Shown piece by piece: positions 33,012 through 41,765 of a stretch of 64,000 nt of DNA; the stretch's first letter is position 1; every line of letters starts with the position of its first letter. Source of the stretch: Nocardioides sp. InS609-2 (GTDB lineage Bacteria; Actinomycetota; Actinomycetes; Propionibacteriales; Nocardioidaceae); contig NZ_CP060034.1 in NCBI RefSeq assembly GCF_023208195.1, positions 3,968,001 to 4,032,000 on the forward strand. Reading direction: 5' to 3'. Under the pieces are notes generated by a model that was given only the letters and a program-made list of their open reading frames with translations, was not told where the DNA came from and ran no database searches. Made by a program: the position numbers and the translations under genes.

Positions 33012-34667
33012 TCACGACCGGCGGTGCCCCTCCATGCTCGCCTGCTCGTCCAGCAGCGCTCGGGCGTGCTGCCCTGCGGGGCCTTCCGCGTCGAGGCCCG
33101 CGTGGAACGTCTCCAGCTTCTCGCGACCGGCGGGGAACGGCGGGAGGAGAGGTGTGTCGGGACCGGTGAGGGCCTCGATGACCACCGGTCGGTCGGACGA
33201 CAGTGCGGCCTCCCAGGCCGCATCGACCTCGCCGGGCTCCGTCACCCGGATGCCGCGGAGCCCCAGCAGCTCGGCGTACGCCGCGTAGGGGAAGGAAGGC
33301 AGGTCCTGACTCTCGTCGAACCGCGGCTCGCCCTCCATCTCGCGCTGCTCCCACGTCACCTCGGCGAGGTCGCGGTTGTGCAGGACCAGCACCACGAAAC
33401 GCGGGTCGGCCCAGTCGCGCCAGCGGTGCGCCACCGTGACGAGCTCGGCGATGCCGTTCATCTGCATGGCGCCGTCACCCGACAGGGCTACGACGGGACG
33501 CCTTGGAGCGGACAGCTTGGCCGCCAATCCGTAGGGAACAGCCGATCCCATGGTGGCCAGGGTCGATGACAGGTGGGCCGGCACGCCGGGAGGAAGACGC
33601 AGGTGACGCGCGTACCAGTAGGTCACGGATCCGACATCGACACTGACGAGGGCGTCGTTGGGCAACCGGTCGCTCAGCGCGCGGACGACCAGCTCGGGAC
33701 TGAGCGGGTCGGCATTCATCCCGGCTCGACGCTCGGCGAGGTCATGCCACTCGTCGACCCAGCCGCGGACCTGGTCGATCCAGGGTCCGGGGGACCTCTG
33801 GTGGATCAGGGGAAGAAGGGCCGACAACGTGTCCGTGGCGTCGCCGGTGAGCCCGACCTCCACCGGGTAGCGGTTGCCGAGGTGGCCCATGACCCCGCAG
33901 CTGTAGGGCAGCGACTCATCCCACCACGGCTTGCCGAGCAGGCTCGTCGTGACTCCGGCGTCCAGCCGCTCGGCGACCGCGCGGACGACGTCACCCGCGT
34001 CGCGGACACCCTGCCCGACCAGAAGGGCCACCCGCTCGCCAGCGTTGAGGACGTCGGCGGCGCGCTGGAGGTCCTCAGCGTGTGGCAGGACGTGAGGGCG
34101 GTTCCAGCCGGGTGCCGTGACCATGACGCCGTGCTCGTGCGGGAGGTCTTCTGGCATCGGCTCCTGCTGCACGTCGTGGGGAATGACCACGACGCACGGT
34201 GACCGGGTCGTCCGCGCCGTGCGGAACGCCCGGTCGATGACCATCGGTGCCTGCTCGGGGGACAGCATTGTCTGGAGGAACTGTGCCGACACGTCCTTGA
34301 AGAGGCTCTGGAGGTCGATCTCCTGCTGGTACTCCGACCCGAGCACGCTGGTCTGCTGTTGACCGACGATGGCGACGACCGGGACGTGGTCGAGCTTGGC
34401 GTCGTACAGCCCATTGAGGAGATGCACGGCACCGGGGCCCTGGGTGCTGACCATCACCCCTGTCTCGCCGGTGTACTTAGCGTGACCGACGGCCATCAGT
34501 GCCGCGTTCTCCTCGTGTCGGGCCTGCACCAGCGTGGGTCCGCCTGCTCGTCGCAGGGCGCCCATGAACGAGTTGATCCCGTCGCCGGAGTAGCCGAACA
34601 GCCGGCTCACGCCCCAGGCTCGCAGGCGCTCGACCATCACGTCGGCGACGATCCGCTGGTCACTCAT
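33012..34667 (-). CDS. Thiamine-diphosphate-dependent pyruvate oxidase/dehydrogenase-like enzyme
   Basis: A 551-residue ThDP enzyme of the PoxB/acetolactate synthase superfamily. GYSGDGINSFMGAL and QARHEENAALMAVG (activating glutamate) form the N-terminal Pyr domain, STQGPGAVHLLNGLYDA follows, and VVALSGDGAMQMNGIAEL with VLHNRDL is the GDG-x-N ThDP/Mg motif at the C-terminus. It probably decarboxylates pyruvate or a related 2-oxoacid. A C-terminal amphipathic membrane helix like that of E. coli PoxB is not evident. The start overlaps the small acidic protein's stop (ATGA). It ends a seven-gene minus-strand unit. Confidence 0.82.
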   Translation of the reverse strand: MSDQRIVADVMVERLRAWGVSRLFGYSGDGINSFMGALRRAGGPTLVQARHEENAALMAVGHAKYTGETGVMVSTQGPGAVHLLNGLYDAKLDHVPVVAIVGQQQTSVLGSEYQQEIDLQSLFKDVSAQFLQTMLSPEQAPMVIDRAFRTARTTRSPCVVVIPHDVQQEPMPEDLPHEHGVMVTAPGWNRPHVLPHAEDLQRAADVLNAGERVALLVGQGVRDAGDVVRAVAERLDAGVTTSLLGKPWWDESLPYSCGVMGHLGNRYPVEVGLTGDATDTLSALLPLIHQRSPGPWIDQVRGWVDEWHDLAERRAGMNADPLSPELVVRALSDRLPNDALVSVDVGSVTYWYARHLRLPPGVPAHLSSTLATMGSAVPYGLAAKLSAPRRPVVALSGDGAMQMNGIAELVTVAHRWRDWADPRFVVLVLHNRDLAEVTWEQREMEGEPRFDESQDLPSFPYAAYAELLGLRGIRVTEPGEVDAAWEAALSSDRPVVIEALTGPDTPLLPPFPAGREKLETFHAGLDAEGPAGQHARALLDEQASMEGHRRS

Positions 34668-34852
34668 TCCGTGTCGTCGGCGTCCTCGTCGACGGTGAGC
34701 GGGTCCTCCGCATGCGGTAGGTCGGGATGGTTCGGCTGGTCCTCGGGATCGAGGCTGGTCCGTCGGGCGGCGTCGGTGGGGTTGATGTCCTCACCCTCGG
34801 GCACGCCCTCCAGATCTATCGGCTTGTCCTGGCCCGGTGTCGAAGTGTCCAT
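34664..34852 (-). CDS. Small acidic protein of unknown function
   Basis: A 62-residue hydrophilic protein, strongly acidic (about a third Asp/Glu) and Pro-rich, with no cysteine, membrane segment or recognisable domain. It contains GVPEGEDINPTDAARRTSLD and ends DEDADDTE. It is plausibly real because its stop overlaps the ThDP-enzyme start by four bases (ATGA) and it sits 28 bases behind the SDR gene on the same strand. It looks disordered, as many small stress-island proteins do. Function unknown. Confidence 0.6.
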   Translation of the reverse strand: MDTSTPGQDKPIDLEGVPEGEDINPTDAARRTSLDPEDQPNHPDLPHAEDPLTVDEDADDTE

Positions 34853-34880
34853 GTGGACCGGTACCCGCCCGGGCGACCGG

Positions 34881-35834
34881 TCATGCGGGCTGATCGGCCA
34901 CTGCGCGCCACCGCTGTCGCAGGTTGCCGAGGATGCCCACCAAGGCTTTGCCCTGGTTGCCGTGCAGGGCGTTGCCGGCCTCGCGTGACTCGAGCACGTT
35001 GCCCGGTCCGTCGGGCACCTGTCGGGTGTGGTCGAGCGCCCCGGCGCTGAACAGCGGACCGATCAGCACGTCGTACAGCCCCGGCAGGGCGTTGTAGCCG
35101 AACCGCACCAGGTCGTTGGCCAGCCCGACCTGGCGGCGGCGCTGGCCCCGCTCGCCGCGCCGGATCGCGATCCGGGCAACACGTTCCGGGGAGTCGACCG
35201 GTGGCGGTGGACGCCCGGTGATGCCGAGACAGCTCGCCGCCTGGGCGTAGATCGGGGTGTCGACGCCGCCGGGTGCAACATAGGCGATGTGCACGTCCGG
35301 CAGGTCGCGGTTCTCGACCCGCAGCTGGCGGGCCAAGGCGTGCACACCCCATTTGCTGAGCACGTAGGGGCTCATCGTCGGTACGGCGATGTGGCCGATG
35401 AGGGATCCGAGCAGCACCAGCCCACCGTGCTCCTGGCGCCGCAGCACGGGGACGACGTGGCGCGCGACATTGACCGAGCCGACCAGGTTCGTGCGCAGAA
35501 CGGCGTCGAAGACATCGGCCGGGACGTCCTCCGTGCGGCCGTAGGCCACGACCCCTGCGGCGTGGACGACCAGGTCGATCGTCTTGTGCCCGGACAGGAC
35601 AGCGTCCACGACACGGGCGACTGCAGCGTCGTCGCCCACGTCGGCGGACATCACCTCCGCGGTTGCGGCGCCGACCTCCCGGCACTCCCGTGCGGTGTCC
35701 TCCAGCGCGGTTCTGCCCCGGGCGACCAGTACGACGTGATCCCCGCGGGCCGCCGCACGCAGGGCGGCCGCACGACCGATCCCGCTCGAGGCCCCGGTGA
35801 CCAGGACGACCTGCGGATCAGGGGCGGTGGTCAT
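34881..35834 (-). CDS. Short-chain dehydrogenase/reductase
   Basis: A 317-residue classical SDR with a C-terminal extension. The NAD(P) motif is VLVTGASSGIGRAAALR, LVVHAAGVVAYG is the NNAG-equivalent, and YVLSKWGVHAL gives the catalytic Tyr-x-x-x-Lys. The C-terminal 80 residues after GVDTP include Arg-rich helices (RIAIRRGERGQRRR) and resemble membrane-associated SDR members. The ATG overlaps the stop of the alcohol dehydrogenase gene, so the two are translationally coupled. The substrate is unknown; stress-island SDRs of this type are often annotated only generally. Confidence 0.83.
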   Translation of the reverse strand: MTTAPDPQVVLVTGASSGIGRAAALRAAARGDHVVLVARGRTALEDTARECREVGAATAEVMSADVGDDAAVARVVDAVLSGHKTIDLVVHAAGVVAYGRTEDVPADVFDAVLRTNLVGSVNVARHVVPVLRRQEHGGLVLLGSLIGHIAVPTMSPYVLSKWGVHALARQLRVENRDLPDVHIAYVAPGGVDTPIYAQAASCLGITGRPPPPVDSPERVARIAIRRGERGQRRRQVGLANDLVRFGYNALPGLYDVLIGPLFSAGALDHTRQVPDGPGNVLESREAGNALHGNQGKALVGILGNLRQRWRAVADQPA

Positions 35835-37021
35835 GGCTTGAGCACGACCTTGATGCAGCCGTCCTCCTTCTTCTGGAACATCTCGTACGCCGCCGGCGCC
35901 TCCGAGAGTGGCAGCCGGTGGGTGGCCAGCGACTCGACGCCGAGCACGTCCTCGTCCTGCTCCAGTACCGCGAGGATGTCGTCGGTCCAGCGCTTGACGT
36001 GACACTGGCCCATTCGCATCGAGATGCCGCGGTCGAACATCTCCATCATCGGCAGCGGCTCGACCTCGCCGCCGTACACGCCGCTGACAGAGACGGTTCC
36101 CCCGCGGCGTACGGCCTTGATGGCGGCGATGAGGGCCGCAGCACGATCGACGCTCAGCTTGTCGATGGCCGGCTTGGCCAGGGCATCCGGCAGCACGCCG
36201 ACGGCGGCGACGGCCGCCTGGGCGACCGGCGACCCGTGCGCCTCCATGCCCACCGCGTCGATCGTGGCGTCTGCTCCGCGCCCACCGGTCAGCTCGAGGA
36301 CCGCCTCGGCCACGTGGTCGACCTTGCCCAGCTCTGACTGGTCGAGCACCTCGACTCCCCACTTGGCAGCCAGTGCCAGGCGCTCGGGCACCAGGTCGAC
36401 CCCGATCACCCGGGCACCCTTCCTCAGGGCGATGCGCGCCGACATCTGGCCGATCGGGCCGAGCCCGAAGACCGCCAGGGTGTCGCCCTCGCCCACGTCG
36501 GCATACTCCACCGCCTGCCAGGCGGTGGGCAGCACGTCGGACAGGTAGAGGTACCGCTCGTCGTGGCCGCTCTCCGGAAGCCGGACCGGACCGAACTGGG
36601 CCTGCGGGACGCGGAGGAGCTCGGCCTGGCCGCCGGGGACCGATCCATAGAGCTCGGTGTAGCCGAACAGCGAGGCGCCCTTGCCGAACTGGCGGACCTG
36701 GGTGGTCTCGCACTGGGCGAAGAGTCCGCGTGAGCACATCCAGCATTGACCGCAGGAGATGTTGAACGGTACGACGACCCGGTCGCCGACCTTCAGGTCA
36801 CCGGTGCCCGGGCCGACCTCACGCACCACGCCCATGGTCTCGTGTCCCAGCACGTCGCCGGCGCGGAGGTAGGGGCCGAGCACCTGGTAGAGGTGCAGGT
36901 CGGAGCCGCAGATCGCGGTGGACGTCACCTCGACGATGGCGTCGGTCGGTTGCTCGATACGCGGCTCCGGGACCTCTTCGACGGAGACGTTGCCCTTGCC
37001 CTGCCAGGTGAGTGCCTTCAT
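35831..37021 (-). CDS. Zinc-dependent alcohol dehydrogenase (formaldehyde dehydrogenase-like)
   Basis: A 396-residue medium-chain dehydrogenase. ICGSDLHLYQ and VLGHETMGVVREVG supply catalytic-zinc ligands, the four-cysteine structural-zinc loop is ISCGQCWMCSRGLFAQC, and AVFGLGPIGQMSARIA is the NAD motif. The insertion after the NAD domain, with QAAVAAVGVLPD and IDKLSVDRAAALIAAI, is that of the glutathione-independent formaldehyde dehydrogenase subgroup. It may oxidise formaldehyde or dismutate aldehydes; the substrate is inferred from the subgroup only. It lies 42 bases downstream of the antiporter gene in the same unit. Confidence 0.85.
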   Translation of the reverse strand: MKALTWQGKGNVSVEEVPEPRIEQPTDAIVEVTSTAICGSDLHLYQVLGPYLRAGDVLGHETMGVVREVGPGTGDLKVGDRVVVPFNISCGQCWMCSRGLFAQCETTQVRQFGKGASLFGYTELYGSVPGGQAELLRVPQAQFGPVRLPESGHDERYLYLSDVLPTAWQAVEYADVGEGDTLAVFGLGPIGQMSARIALRKGARVIGVDLVPERLALAAKWGVEVLDQSELGKVDHVAEAVLELTGGRGADATIDAVGMEAHGSPVAQAAVAAVGVLPDALAKPAIDKLSVDRAAALIAAIKAVRRGGTVSVSGVYGGEVEPLPMMEMFDRGISMRMGQCHVKRWTDDILAVLEQDEDVLGVESLATHRLPLSEAPAAYEMFQKKEDGCIKVVLKP

Positions 37022-37063
37022 GTGGCTCGGTACCCCGAAAGGAGTCGCCTATCCGGTTGGGAC

Positions 37064-38338
37064 TCAGCGGTCTGGATCGAGGCGGGCCATGACCGGGGTC
37101 GACAGCGCCCCGTGCACGAGGACCGAAGCGATGATCGTGAAGGAGACCGTCGACCACAGCCAGTCCTGGCCCAGCTCCGGCGCCTTCCCTGCTGCATAGG
37201 CGAGGTAGTAGAGCGAACCGACACCTCGGACGCCGAAGAACGCCGCCGCCCATCGTTGTGGCCGGGTCAACCCCAGGCCGGCCGACCACGTCGTCCAGGG
37301 TGCCAGGGCGAGGACGCCGGCGGCCGGGCGGACGACCATGATCAGGGCCAGTCCGATGGCCACGCCACGCCAGTCCAGCGCGTCCAGCAGGCCGCGGGTG
37401 ACCGCGATGCCGAGCACCAGCAGCACGAAGAGCGTGAGCAGGCGCTCCAGTCGCTCGACCACCTGGTGCATCGCCGCGTGGTAGTCGTGGGACCGCTCCG
37501 CGGAGCGAAAGGTCATGGCACAGGCGAACACGGACAGGAAGCCGTAGCCGCCCACCACCTCGCCGACGCCGTACGACGCGATCAGGGCGGCGAGAGCCAG
37601 CAGCGACTCCCCACGCTCAGCCACCCGAAGTGACCGGCTGCTGGAGCGGAACGCGAGATATGCGAGGACCCGGCCGACAACGATGCCGGCCACGACACCC
37701 ACGGCCACCTTGTAGACGAGATACAACCCGACCCACTTCAGGCCCCAGTGCGAGACGGCACCCTCGGTGGCGAGCAGGATGGCGACGTAGACGAACGGAA
37801 AGGCCAGCCCGTCGTTCAGACCCGCCTCCGACGTGAGTGTGAAGCGCAGCTCGTCGGTCTCGTCCACCTCGTGGTCGCCGGTCTGCGGTCCGGCGACCTG
37901 GACGTCCGAGGCAAGGACGGGGTCGGTCGGCGCGAGAGCGGCTCCGAGCAGGATCGCAGCCGCTGGCGCAATGCCGGCCGCCCAGCCGAGCAGCGCCACC
38001 GCGGAGATGGTGACGGGCATGCCGATCAGGAGGAGCCGCCAGGTCGCAGCCCACTGCCGCCAGCTCGCGCGGCTTTTGAGCTCGAGGGGTCGATCCAGGG
38101 CGAGCCCGACGCCCATCAGCGCCACGAGCACGACCAGCTCGGTCACGTGCTCGATGGCCGCCCGGTTGGCCTGGGGGTCCAGTGGCAGGTCGTCCGGCAG
38201 CGAAGTGAGGCCGATCAGCATCCCCAGGCCCACGAGCACCATCGGCGCGGAGATCGCCCAGCGAGCGAGGAGCTCGGGCAGGACGATGGCGAGGAGGAGG
38301 CTGGCCCCGGCGACGAGGTAGACCAGGTCGGCTGTCAC
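37064..38338 (-). CDS. Cation:proton antiporter (CPA1/NhaP-like)
   Basis: A membrane protein of about 424 residues with 12-13 segments. APTDPVLASDVQVAG is the conserved half-membrane motif of sodium/proton exchangers, with the transport aspartate, and SEAGLNDGLAFPFVYV is the second conserved block with the Asn-Asp pair. It exchanges Na+ or K+ for H+ across the membrane, in pH and salt homeostasis. There is no cytoplasmic regulatory tail. The start is uncertain: GTG 38338 begins a plausible VTADLVYLVAGASLLLAIVL helix but has no strong ribosome binding site, and the open frame runs further upstream. Confidence 0.82.
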   Translation of the reverse strand: MTADLVYLVAGASLLLAIVLPELLARWAISAPMVLVGLGMLIGLTSLPDDLPLDPQANRAAIEHVTELVVLVALMGVGLALDRPLELKSRASWRQWAATWRLLLIGMPVTISAVALLGWAAGIAPAAAILLGAALAPTDPVLASDVQVAGPQTGDHEVDETDELRFTLTSEAGLNDGLAFPFVYVAILLATEGAVSHWGLKWVGLYLVYKVAVGVVAGIVVGRVLAYLAFRSSSRSLRVAERGESLLALAALIASYGVGEVVGGYGFLSVFACAMTFRSAERSHDYHAAMHQVVERLERLLTLFVLLVLGIAVTRGLLDALDWRGVAIGLALIMVVRPAAGVLALAPWTTWSAGLGLTRPQRWAAAFFGVRGVGSLYYLAYAAGKAPELGQDWLWSTVSFTIIASVLVHGALSTPVMARLDPDR

Positions 38339-38420
38339 AGGGACTGTGTACCCGACCGCTCGCCGCAGCCCTCGGTCGCCGTCCAACGGGTGCAGGCTGC
38401 GGTTGTTGAGTGGGCGGAAG

Positions 38421-40037
38421 TCAGCCGCGGGATCGCGGGTGCCTGATCCGCTCGATGCGGGCGTGGAAGAGCGCCGCCCGTGCCGCGTTGTCGCCTGGCG
38501 CCCCGTGGACGCCTCCGCCCGGGTGTGCACTCGAGGAACCGAGGTAGAGACCGGCGATGCCGGTCTCGGCCCGACCGAGCAAGCCGGGCACCGGTCTCAG
38601 GAACAGCTCCTGCTGCAGCTGCGAGGTACCCCCGTTGACAGAACCGCCCACCAGGTTGGCGTTGCGGGCCTCCAGATCATGCGGTCCCAGCACTCGGCGG
38701 GCGATGACACGGGATCCGAAGCCGGGTGCGAGACGTTCGAAGCGTTCCTGCATACGGTCCGCGAACCGCTCGCAGTCGTCGCGGTCCCACGACCCGGTCA
38801 CCGAGCCGTCGCCGGCGTCGCGGACGCGGGGGTCAGGCTGGGGCACGTGCGCGTAGGCCCACATCGACTCGGTCCCGGTGGGAGAGCGGGTGGGGTCCGT
38901 GGTGGTCATCTGGCCGGCGAGCATGAACGGCGACGCCGGGATCGCGCGCGCGGCCACCTGCCCCAGCGCCTCGGACATCTGGTCGAGAGAGTCGGCGACG
39001 TGCACAGTGCCTGGGGCGTACGCCGGCGTACTGGCCCACGGCACTGGTCCGCTGAGCGCCCAGTCGACCTTGACGGTGCCGGGGTCGAGCTGGAAGTGCT
39101 TCATGCCACGTGCGACGCGTGCCGGCAGGTGCTCCGCCGGCACCAGACCGCCGAACAGGCGCGGCGCCGTGATGTCGGCGACCACGGCTCGCCGGGCAGC
39201 GATCCGCTCACCGTCGGCGGTGATGACACCCCGTGCGCGGCCGCCGTCGACCACGATCTCCGTGACGGTCTGGCCGCAGCGGGTCTCGCCGCCGAGGGAC
39301 TCGAACCTCCGCGCCAACGCCTGCGACAGCTCGCCGGCACCGCCGACCGGCACGGGGAAGCCCACCGTCTGGCCCAGCATCGTCATCAGGATGCCGAAGA
39401 GTCCTGACCCCGGAGACTCGAGCGGGATGTCGGAGTGCCCGGCATTGCCGGCCAGCAGCAGGCCGGGCCCGTCGCCGCCGAACCGCTCCCGGCCCAGGTC
39501 GGCGACCGGCGTGAGGAAGGTCTTGACCAGGTCGAGGCCGCCGGCTCGGCGCAGCCGGGCCAGAGCGCCGAGCCCGGAACGCACCGGCGGGAAAGGCGTC
39601 AGCAGGGCGCCGAGGATCTGGTCGCCGAGCTGGTCCCAGACGGTGCAGAGGTCGAGCCAGAGCTGCCCGTCGCCCCCGTGGGCTTCATCCAGCCAGCCAG
39701 CCGTCAGCTGACGGTCGCGGTGCTGGAGGGCCCAGCGTCCGTCACGGGTCGGGTGCCCGAGCACGGCGGGCGCGTGGGTCCACTCCAGGCCGTGGTTCTC
39801 CAGACCGAAGGACCGGATGGACGGCGATACTGCGGCCAGGGGATAGAACGCGCTGAAGGTGTCGTGGACGAAGTCGGGGTGCACGTCACGCTCACTGCGC
39901 ACGGCCCCGCCAACGTCTGCCTGCTGCTCCAGCAGGAGCACCGACCAGCCCGCGTCGGCGAGCCGATTGGCTGCGACCAGGCCGTTGGGCCCGGCGCCGA
40001 CGACGACGGCGTCGTACGCCGTGTCGTGTGTCGCCAT
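38421..40037 (-). CDS. Phytoene desaturase (CrtI)-like FAD-dependent oxidoreductase
   Basis: A 538-residue flavoprotein. The FAD motif YDAVVVGAGPNGLVAANRLADAGW is N-terminal, with LLLEQQADVGGAVRS after it, and the C-terminal closing motif is GLYLGSSSAHPGGGVHGAPG. This pattern fits the CrtI/pyridine nucleotide-disulphide subgroup often annotated as phytoene desaturase family but usually without carotenoid genes nearby, as here. It probably desaturates or isomerises an unknown lipophilic substrate. The gene lies four bases downstream of the SRPBCC gene in the same unit, a pairing that suggests a shared lipid ligand (inference). Confidence 0.8.
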   Translation of the reverse strand: MATHDTAYDAVVVGAGPNGLVAANRLADAGWSVLLLEQQADVGGAVRSERDVHPDFVHDTFSAFYPLAAVSPSIRSFGLENHGLEWTHAPAVLGHPTRDGRWALQHRDRQLTAGWLDEAHGGDGQLWLDLCTVWDQLGDQILGALLTPFPPVRSGLGALARLRRAGGLDLVKTFLTPVADLGRERFGGDGPGLLLAGNAGHSDIPLESPGSGLFGILMTMLGQTVGFPVPVGGAGELSQALARRFESLGGETRCGQTVTEIVVDGGRARGVITADGERIAARRAVVADITAPRLFGGLVPAEHLPARVARGMKHFQLDPGTVKVDWALSGPVPWASTPAYAPGTVHVADSLDQMSEALGQVAARAIPASPFMLAGQMTTTDPTRSPTGTESMWAYAHVPQPDPRVRDAGDGSVTGSWDRDDCERFADRMQERFERLAPGFGSRVIARRVLGPHDLEARNANLVGGSVNGGTSQLQQELFLRPVPGLLGRAETGIAGLYLGSSSAHPGGGVHGAPGDNAARAALFHARIERIRHPRSRG

Positions 40038-40041
40038 GTGT

Positions 40042-40479
40042 TCAGACCTCCCGACCCTCGGCGATGTACGCGAGGCGCTGCAGGGTCTCCGTGTTGCGCA
40101 GCCTCAGCTGGACGTCGCGCACGGGTTTCGGCACCAGAACTCCCGGTCCGGCGACGGCGTCCTCCTCGATCGTGAGCTCCGTCGAGCTGCCGCGTGCTTC
40201 GAGGGTGAAGACCACCTCGGCCTCGCCGGCCGGCCAGGCACGTGCCCGCAGCTTCAGCATCCGCTGTGGTGTGCACTCGAGCACGCTCGTGCTGTCGTCG
40301 ATCAGGGCCGGCCAGACCCCGACCGAGTGGTGCAGTCTCGCGCCGATCGCCGGCCAGGCGTCGTCGACGTCGCGCATGCGAGACGCCCCGACGACGAACA
40401 GGGCATAGAGCCAGCCGTCCGCCAACACGTCCCACACCTTCTCGACCGGTGCGTTGATCAGACGAGTGTTGGTGCTCAA
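40042..40479 (-). CDS. SRPBCC (START-like) family protein
   Basis: A 145-residue protein with the helix-grip fold that binds hydrophobic ligands. NTRLINAPVEKVWDVLADG is the typical first strand and helix, and VVFTLEARGSSTELTIEEDAV a typical antiparallel strand pair. The preferred start is TTG 40479, since AGGAG lies seven bases before it and STNTR is the usual family beginning; ATG 40506 has no ribosome binding site. Such proteins act as polyketide cyclases, lipid carriers or chaperones. It is the first gene of the unit with the CrtI-like oxidoreductase. Confidence 0.75.
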   Translation of the reverse strand: MSTNTRLINAPVEKVWDVLADGWLYALFVVGASRMRDVDDAWPAIGARLHHSVGVWPALIDDSTSVLECTPQRMLKLRARAWPAGEAEVVFTLEARGSSTELTIEEDAVAGPGVLVPKPVRDVQLRLRNTETLQRLAYIAEGREV

Positions 40480-40539
40480 GGTGGTGCTCCTGTCGCAGAG
40501 GGTCATGGCGCGCCGGATCTCGTCACCGTACGCCGAGGT

Positions 40540-40601
40540 CCGGTACCCAGATTCGACAACCTGATCTGACCAGTGATGGAGCTGTCGTAAATGGGTACCG
40601 G
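40540..40601. repeat. Inverted repeat with divergent GGGTAC boxes
   Basis: CCGGTACCCA (40540-40549) and TGGGTACCGG (40592-40601) are perfect inverted copies, 42 bases apart, in the divergent region between the SRPBCC unit and the diiron-protein gene. Each contains GGGTAC pointing outward towards its gene. GGGTA is also the core of many actinobacterial SigB-type -10 boxes, but no good GTTT -35 was seen, so it may equally be a pair of operator half-sites. Confidence 0.5.
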
Positions 40602-40606
40602 TGGGC

Positions 40607-41554
40607 ATGATCCTTCCCAAGCCCCGCGGAGAGCTCAGCACGGCGCTCTTCGAGGTTCTTCGCTCGGTTCCCGGAGAGGGCGCACTTCTCCCCGCCGAAG
40701 CCGATGATGACGTCGATGCAGCTCTCTGCCTGTGGGTGCTGCACGAGCTGTCGTACCGCGGCTTCGAGGATGTCGACGACGAAGCCGAGTGGGACCTGAC
40801 GGCGCTCGGGCTGCGCCGGAAGCTGGAGCGTGAGCTCGAGCAGCGACTTCACGAACGCTGGCCGGGCAACCCCGGTGACGGCTACTCGCCCGACGACCTG
40901 CTGGCCTACGTGGAGGCCGACGACGGCCCTTCGCTGGCGTCGTACGTGCAGAAGCGTGCCACGCGCGACGAGGCGCTGGAGCTGATGCGACAGCGCTCGG
41001 TCTACCACCTCAAGGAGGCCGACCCCGCGTCGTGGGTCGTGCCCCGGTTGCCCGTCCGTGCCCAGGCCGCGCTGGTGGAGCTGCAGTTCGACGAGTACGG
41101 CGGCGGCGACCCCAACCGGCTGCACTCCCATCTCTTCGCCAAGGGCCTCGATGCCGAGGGCCTGCGCTCGGAGCACGGCGCCTACATCGACGAGGCGACC
41201 GTCGAGACGCTGGAGATGAACAACGCCATGTCGTTGTTCGGCCTCCACCGGCGACTGCGCGGCGCGGCCATGGGTCACCTGGCGGCGTTCGAGGCGACGA
41301 GCTCCGTACCCTCGCGGAAGATGGCGCAGGGCCTGGGCCGCCTCGGGTTCGCCCAGGAGCTGGTCGGCTACTACACCGAGCACGTCGAGGCCGACGCCAT
41401 GCACGAGCAGCTCGCGGCGCGAGACATCTGCGGCACCCTGGCAGACGATGAGCCGGGCCAGGTGGACAACATCTGGTTCGGAGCGTTCACCTGTCTCGAC
41501 CTGGAAGCGCGGTTCGCCCATTCCATGCTGCAGCGGTGGGGGAGCGACGCGTGA
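40607..41554 (+). CDS. Haem-oxygenase-like diiron (iron-containing redox) protein
   Basis: A 315-residue, largely helical protein of the iron-containing redox enzyme family, the haem-oxygenase-like diiron oxidase fold. The metal-ligand regions are ALVELQFDEYGGG and RLHSHLF in the first half and YYTEHVEADAMHEQL in the second, the Glu/His pattern that binds two irons. Members fragment or hydroxylate fatty acids and amino acids, but most actinobacterial ones are uncharacterised. ATG 40607 lies eight bases after a GGGTAC box, possibly leaderless; an in-frame GTG at 40601 is the alternative. It is coupled to the CDGSH gene by a GTGA overlap. Confidence 0.82.
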   Translation: MILPKPRGELSTALFEVLRSVPGEGALLPAEADDDVDAALCLWVLHELSYRGFEDVDDEAEWDLTALGLRRKLERELEQRLHERWPGNPGDGYSPDDLLAYVEADDGPSLASYVQKRATRDEALELMRQRSVYHLKEADPASWVVPRLPVRAQAALVELQFDEYGGGDPNRLHSHLFAKGLDAEGLRSEHGAYIDEATVETLEMNNAMSLFGLHRRLRGAAMGHLAAFEATSSVPSRKMAQGLGRLGFAQELVGYYTEHVEADAMHEQLAARDICGTLADDEPGQVDNIWFGAFTCLDLEARFAHSMLQRWGSDA

Positions 41555-41763
41555 GCGGCCCCCCGGACTACGACCACCCCGACGTCGTGCTCTGCCCGGG
41601 CGGGCCCATGCTGATCCGCGGCGCAAAGACGGTGCAGGACGCCGACGGGCGGGTGCACGCGTCAGTCCGTCCGGTGGTTGCGTTGTGTCGCTGCACGAGG
41701 TCGGCCCGGCTGCCGTTCTGCGACGGTACCCACAAGCTGCTGCCGGTGGACGACCGGCCCTGA
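41551..41763 (+). CDS. CDGSH-type iron-sulphur protein
   Basis: A 70-residue soluble protein with the CDGSH pattern C-x-C-x2-S-x3-P-x-C-D-G-x2-H: CRCTRSARLPFCDGTHK. The three Cys and one His bind a 2Fe-2S cluster used in electron transfer or redox sensing. GTG 41551 overlaps the diiron-protein stop (GTGA), so the two should be made together; the cluster may deliver electrons to the diiron centre (inference). It ends two bases from the convergent methyltransferase gene. Confidence 0.88.
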   Translation: MSGPPDYDHPDVVLCPGGPMLIRGAKTVQDADGRVHASVRPVVALCRCTRSARLPFCDGTHKLLPVDDRP

Positions 41764-41765
41764 CG

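Noticed and set aside
34664-34852. Small acidic protein as an antitoxin
   Set aside because: No DNA-binding fold and no toxin-like partner; its coupled neighbour is a ThDP enzyme.
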